A stretch of 46,602 nt of DNA. It comes from Rubrivivax sp. (GTDB lineage Bacteria > Pseudomonadota > Gammaproteobacteria > Burkholderiales > Burkholderiaceae_C). Of this stretch, positions 43,531-46,602 are shown one piece after another (within the stretch, counting starts at the first letter, position 1; every line of letters starts with the position of its first letter). Under the pieces are notes generated by a model. That model saw only the letters and a program-made list of their open reading frames with translations. It did not search any database and was not told the DNA's origin. Location of the stretch: assembly GCA_022842305.1 (NCBI GenBank), contig JALHPY010000007.1, positions 36,115-82,716 on the forward strand, in the 5' to 3' direction. Position numbers and translations under genes: made by a program.

Positions 43531-44505
43531 ATGACATCCATCGTGCACAGCGTGCTCTATCGAGACGGGCAGCGCAGCCTGGGCGACCTCTCCATCGACG
43601 ACATTTCCGGGGTCATCAAGCAGCCCGGCACGTTTGTGTGGCTGGGGCTGCATGAGCCCGACGACGCACTGCTGGGCAAGGTCCAGCTGGCGCTAGGCCT
43701 GCACGAACTGGCCATCGAGGATGCCCACCACGCGCACCAGCGGCCCAAGATCGAGGCCTACAGCGGCTCGCTCTTCATCGTGCTGAAGTCGGCGCAGCTC
43801 GAAGCCGGCCAGGTGGTCTACGGCGAGACCCACCTCTTCGTCGGCGCCAACTTCCTGGTGTCGGTGCGCCACGGCATTTCGTCCAGCTACGCGCAGGTGC
43901 TGCAGCGCTGCGAGGACAGCACCAAGGCCCTGCCCAAGGGCCCGGGCTTCGCCCTGTACGCGCTCCTGGACTTCGTGGCCGACCACTACCAGCCCGTGGT
44001 GGCGCAGTTCGAGCAGGACTTCGAGGCCATCGAGACCGACATCTTCAAGGACCAGTTCGACCGGCTGGTGATCGAGCGGCTGTACGCCCTGAAGCGCAAC
44101 CTGCTGCAACTGCGCAATGCCGCCCTGCCCGTGGCGGACATCAGTGCGGAGCTGATGCGTCTGCACGAGGAGATCATCCCCAAGGAACTGCGCGCCTACT
44201 TCCGCGACATCCAGGATCACGTCTCGCGCCTGGTGGGCCAGATCGACGGCATGCGCGACATGCTGACCACGGCCATGCAGGTGAATCTGGCACTGGTGGC
44301 CAACAACCAGAACGAGGTGGTCAAGCGTCTGGCGGGCTGGGGCGCGATCCTGGCCATCCCCACCGTCGTCTTCAGCCTGTACGGCATGAACTTCGCGTGG
44401 ATGCCCGAGCTGCAGTGGAAGGCCGGCTACCCGCTGGTCGTGGCACTCACCGCGCTGGCTTGCGGCCTGGTCTACCGCCGGCTGCGCCGGGCGGCCTGGG
44501 TGTAG
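43531..44505 (+). CDS. corA: CorA-family divalent metal transporter
   Basis: The 324-residue protein has a large soluble N-terminal domain and two C-terminal membrane helices with the selectivity motif YGMNF. This is the CorA/ZntB family, pentameric channels that move Mg2+, Co2+, Ni2+ or Zn2+. GMN followed by F, and not the ZntB-type extension, favours CorA, but the ion is not certain. It ends before a long hairpin shared with upp. Confidence 0.85.
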   Translation: MTSIVHSVLYRDGQRSLGDLSIDDISGVIKQPGTFVWLGLHEPDDALLGKVQLALGLHELAIEDAHHAHQRPKIEAYSGSLFIVLKSAQLEAGQVVYGETHLFVGANFLVSVRHGISSSYAQVLQRCEDSTKALPKGPGFALYALLDFVADHYQPVVAQFEQDFEAIETDIFKDQFDRLVIERLYALKRNLLQLRNAALPVADISAELMRLHEEIIPKELRAYFRDIQDHVSRLVGQIDGMRDMLTTAMQVNLALVANNQNEVVKRLAGWGAILAIPTVVFSLYGMNFAWMPELQWKAGYPLVVALTALACGLVYRRLRRAAWV

Positions 44506-44548
44506 TCAGGGCACCGCGCCCTCTCACGGCCCTCGCAGAGCTCGGGCT

Positions 44549-44599
44549 CGAAGTGAGGCGTGAAACCCTGCGCAGGCAGGGTTTCACGTCCTCACTTCG
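44549..44599. terminator. Long bidirectional hairpin between corA and upp
   Basis: The arms CGAAGTGAGG-C-GTGAAACCCTG (44549-44570) and CAGGGTTTCAC-GT-CCTCACTTCG (44577-44599) pair over 21 bp with one small bulge and a 6-nt loop. The right arm contains the upp stop codon. It probably terminates both convergent genes, though no T-tract is present. Confidence 0.7.
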
Positions 44600-45218
44600 T
44601 TCCAAAGATCTTGTCCCCCGCGTCGCCCAGCCCCGGGATGATGTAACCCACCTCATTGAGATGGCTGTCGATGGCCGCGGTCCAGCAGCGCACGTCGGGG
44701 TGGGCGGCGTCCAGCGCGCGGATGCCCTCGGGCGCGGCCACCAGCACCAGGGCGCGGATGTCCTTGCAGCCGCGGCGCTTGAGCAGATTGACGGTGGCGA
44801 TCATCGAGCCGGCCGTGGCCAGCATGGGGTCGATGATCAGCGCCGTGCGCTCGTCCAGGTGGCCCACGAAACGCTCGAAGTACTGCTCGGGCTGCAGCGT
44901 CTCGTGGTTGCGCGCGACGCCCACCACGCTGACCTTGGCGTTGGGGATCATGTCCAGCACGCCGTCCAGCATGCCCAGGCCTGCGCGCAGGATGGGCACG
45001 ATGGTGACCTTGCGCCCGGCGATCTGGTCGATCTCCAGCGGGCCGCTCCAGCAGGCGATGCTGGTCTTTTCCAGTGGGAAATCGGCCGTGGCCTCGTAGG
45101 CCAGCAGCCGCGCCAGCTCATTGGTGAGCTCGCGGAATTTCTTGGTCGAGATGTCGTCCTCGCGCAGCAGGCCGACCTTGTGGCGCACCAGCGGATGGTT
45201 GACGGCGATGACGGGCAT
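44592..45218 (-). CDS. upp: Uracil phosphoribosyltransferase
   Basis: The 208-residue protein has the PRPP loop [11 protein letters not shown], the N-terminal [12 protein letters not shown], the [13 protein letters not shown] segment and the uracil-binding end [17 protein letters not shown]. It makes UMP from uracil and PRPP in pyrimidine salvage. It follows rlmB by 15 bp on the same strand. Confidence 0.96.
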   Translation of the reverse strand: MPVIAVNHPLVRHKVGLLREDDISTKKFRELTNELARLLAYEATADFPLEKTSIACWSGPLEIDQIAGRKVTIVPILRAGLGMLDGVLDMIPNAKVSVVGVARNHETLQPEQYFERFVGHLDERTALIIDPMLATAGSMIATVNLLKRRGCKDIRALVLVAAPEGIRALDAAHPDVRCWTAAIDSHLNEVGYIIPGLGDAGDKIFGTK

Positions 45219-45233
45219 GGCAGGGTTCCAGAC

Positions 45234-45971
45234 TTATTGGGGTCGGCGCTGGCGCAGCGCCTCGTACAGGCAGATGCCGGCGGCCACGCTGACGTTCAGG
45301 CTTTCCACCGCGCCCAGCATGGGGATGCGCACCAGCTCATCGCAGGTCTTGCGCGTCAGTTGCCGCAGGCCGGCGCCCTCGGCGCCCAGCACCAGGGCCA
45401 CGGGGCCGGACAGGTCGACGTCGTACAGCGTCTGCTCGGCGTCGTCGCTGGTGCCGATGACGCGGATGTCGCGCTCCTTCAGCTCGTTCAAGCTGCGCGC
45501 CAGGTTGGTGACCATCAGGTAGGGCACGGTCTCGGCCGCGCCGCTGGCCACCTTGGCCACGGTGGCGTTCAGGCCCACGGCATGGTCCTTGGGCGCCACC
45601 ACGGCGTGCGCGCCGGCACCGTCGGCCACGCGCAGGCAGGCGCCCAGGTTGTGCGGGTCGGTCACGCCGTCCAGTACCAGCACCAGGGGCGGGCCCTGCA
45701 CTTCTTCCAGCACCTCGTCCAGCGAGTGGCGCGCCGGCAGCGGCTGCACGCGCGCCACCACGCCCTGGTGGCGCGGGTTGCCAGCCATCGCGGCCAGGCG
45801 CTCGCCGTCGCTGTCCACCAGCTTGGCGCCGGCCTCGCGTGCGCGTTCGACGAACTGACGCATGCGCGCGTCGCGCCGCGTGGCGTCGACGTGGATTTCG
45901 GCCACCGATTGCGGCGCCGTCTTCAGGCGCACGGTGACGGCGTGAAAGCCGAACAGGATCTTGGTGCTCAT
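45234..45971 (-). CDS. rlmB: 23S rRNA (guanosine-2'-O)-methyltransferase RlmB
   Basis: The 245-residue SPOUT methyltransferase has the substrate-binding N-domain (ILFGFHAVTVRLKTAP) and the SpoU motifs DGVTDPHNLGACLR, LVLGAEGAGLRQLT and IPMLGAVESLNVSVAAGI. It methylates the ribose of G2251 in 23S rRNA. ATG 45971 overlaps the stop of the nitrile hydratase accessory gene as ATGA. Confidence 0.93.
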   Translation of the reverse strand: MSTKILFGFHAVTVRLKTAPQSVAEIHVDATRRDARMRQFVERAREAGAKLVDSDGERLAAMAGNPRHQGVVARVQPLPARHSLDEVLEEVQGPPLVLVLDGVTDPHNLGACLRVADGAGAHAVVAPKDHAVGLNATVAKVASGAAETVPYLMVTNLARSLNELKERDIRVIGTSDDAEQTLYDVDLSGPVALVLGAEGAGLRQLTRKTCDELVRIPMLGAVESLNVSVAAGICLYEALRQRRPQ

Positions 45972-46309
45972 CCGTTGAAGTCCTCGGCCTGCAGCGCGAT
46001 CGGCTGGCCATGTGGCGTGCGTTCGGCGGCGTGCTCCCAGGCCTGCTGGTAGCGCTGCAGTTCGGCCGGCGAGCTGGCGCCCTTGGCCGCCACCAGGCGC
46101 TCGAGCGTGGCCAGCCAGTGCTGGTAGTAGGTGTCGCCACGGTCGGGGTCGCCGCGCGCCTGGGCCGCGGCGATCTCCTCGGCCAGGGCCGCGGCCCATT
46201 CGGGCCAGCTGAACAGGCCGCGCTGGTGCAGTGACACCGCCAGCGCAAAGGCGTGCGCCTGCCAGGGCTCGGCGAAGACGGGTTCTTCGGGCGGGGCGGC
46301 GGATGTCAA
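45968..46309 (-). CDS. Nitrile hydratase accessory protein
   Basis: A protein of about 113 residues resembling the small accessory proteins that insert cobalt into nitrile hydratase: EEPVFAEPWQAHAFALAVSL, RGLFSWPEWAAALA and TYYQHWLATLERLVA. These segments also resemble the N-terminal half of the enzyme's beta subunit. No in-frame ATG is near; the likely start is TTG 46309, which overlaps the upstream beta-subunit stop as TTGA. The ATG-type start at 46381 would lie deep inside the beta gene. It is translationally linked to rlmB. Confidence 0.75.
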   Translation of the reverse strand: MTSAAPPEEPVFAEPWQAHAFALAVSLHQRGLFSWPEWAAALAEEIAAAQARGDPDRGDTYYQHWLATLERLVAAKGASSPAELQRYQQAWEHAAERTPHGQPIALQAEDFNG

Positions 46310-46602
46310 ACCGGCTCCAGGTAGGGTTCCCAGGCGTCGACCGAAACGCTGAGGCCTTGCGCGCCGGGCTCGCTGCCCCACAGCTCGGCGCCGTCGAAGA
46401 CCACGGTGTACAGCCAGCAGGGCTGCTCACCCAGGCCCTGGGCGTGGCTGTCGGCGAAGACATGCGCGCCGTGCAAAGCCTCGATGCGGCCGCGGCGGCC
46501 GCGCACGTAGCCGGGCAGGCGCGTGTGGTGGGGCTGCGGGTGGGCGCGGGTGCGCACCGCGTCGCCCACGGCAAAGCGCGCGGGCGTGGTGGCCGGGCGC
46601 TG
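46306..46602 (-). CDS. Nitrile hydratase beta subunit, C-terminal part (runs off window)
   Basis: The frame is open to the window edge, so the start is missing. The visible about 98 residues (FAVGDAVRTRAHPQPHHTRL, GYVRGRRGRIEALHGAHVF and DAWEPYLE) are the SH3-like C-terminal domain of nitrile hydratase beta, which hydrates nitriles to amides with the alpha subunit. The alpha gene is expected just outside the window. Confidence 0.85.
   Translation of the reverse strand, partial: QRPATTPARFAVGDAVRTRAHPQPHHTRLPGYVRGRRGRIEALHGAHVFADSHAQGLGEQPCWLYTVVFDGAELWGSEPGAQGLSVSVDAWEPYLEPV

Overview
The window is about 46.6 kb of very GC-rich DNA from a Gram-negative bacterium. A terminal-Phe outer-membrane porin, RF2 with its programmed frameshift, the pepN-fbp pair, an upp/rlmB/nitrile-hydratase segment, and housekeeping proteins of betaproteobacterial character point to Burkholderiales, probably the Roseateles/Rubrivivax/Leptothrix-like group. 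The genus is an inference from general resemblance; no 16S or other marker is present.

Positions 1-20.8 kb form one beta-glucan utilisation locus. A LacI-family regulator (19737-20792) sits at its right end. A perfect 14-bp palindrome, TGAAAGCGCTTTCA, occurs at four promoters of the locus: in front of a modular lipoprotein (1296), GH81 (3694), the porin operon (3831) and the GH1 operon (19641). A 12/14 version lies before lacI itself. Secreted or surface parts are GH81, a GH17 lipoprotein, a PKD-GH16 lipoprotein, a lipoprotein with tandem 159-residue modules, and a porin. Parts without a signal peptide are GH30, GH16, two GH17s, GH1, a 1098-residue GH94/GH149/GH161-type phosphorylase, and a GPH-type sugar:cation symporter fused to a C-terminal GH17 domain. 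The inferred flow is: endo-cleavage of beta-1,3 (and beta-1,6-branched) glucan outside, porin entry, symport with degradation at the inner face of the transporter, then phosphorolysis and GH1 hydrolysis to glucose and glucose-1-phosphate. No TonB/SusCD pair is seen; the porin plus GPH symporter replaces it.

At 20.4-26.0 kb the lacI/SNF2 junction is present twice (20435-21135 and 25362-25963). The copies flank 4.2 kb of foreign-looking cargo: a GT2 glycosyltransferase, a radical SAM protein with extra C-terminal cysteines, a GT4 glycosyltransferase, and an IS5-like transposase remnant. lacI is intact on the left and the SNF2 helicase is intact on the right; the partner copies are fragments. 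The right lacI fragment has also lost exactly 99 bp between 13-bp direct repeats.

Positions 25.7-35.9 kb hold chromosomal genes: a SWIM/SNF2 helicase, a GNAT acetyltransferase, an alpha/beta hydrolase, a 161-bp imperfectly palindromic repeat-like element, prfB (with its +1 frameshift), pepN and fbp.

Positions 35.9-38.9 kb hold a compact set of a TIR-domain protein, a stand-alone SLOG-type nucleotide-sensor-like protein and a second protein with two TIR-like domains, the first lacking the catalytic Glu. This resembles the parts list of TIR/SLOG anti-phage signalling (Thoeris-like) but without a SIR2 effector. It is the best candidate here for an under-described system.

Positions 39-46.6 kb are ordinary genes: DUF1993, a D-2-hydroxyacid dehydrogenase, an MFS exporter, a membrane-anchored alpha/beta hydrolase, a periplasmic Cys-pair repeat protein, a CorA-type transporter, upp, rlmB, a nitrile hydratase accessory protein and the 3' end of a nitrile hydratase beta subunit running off the window.
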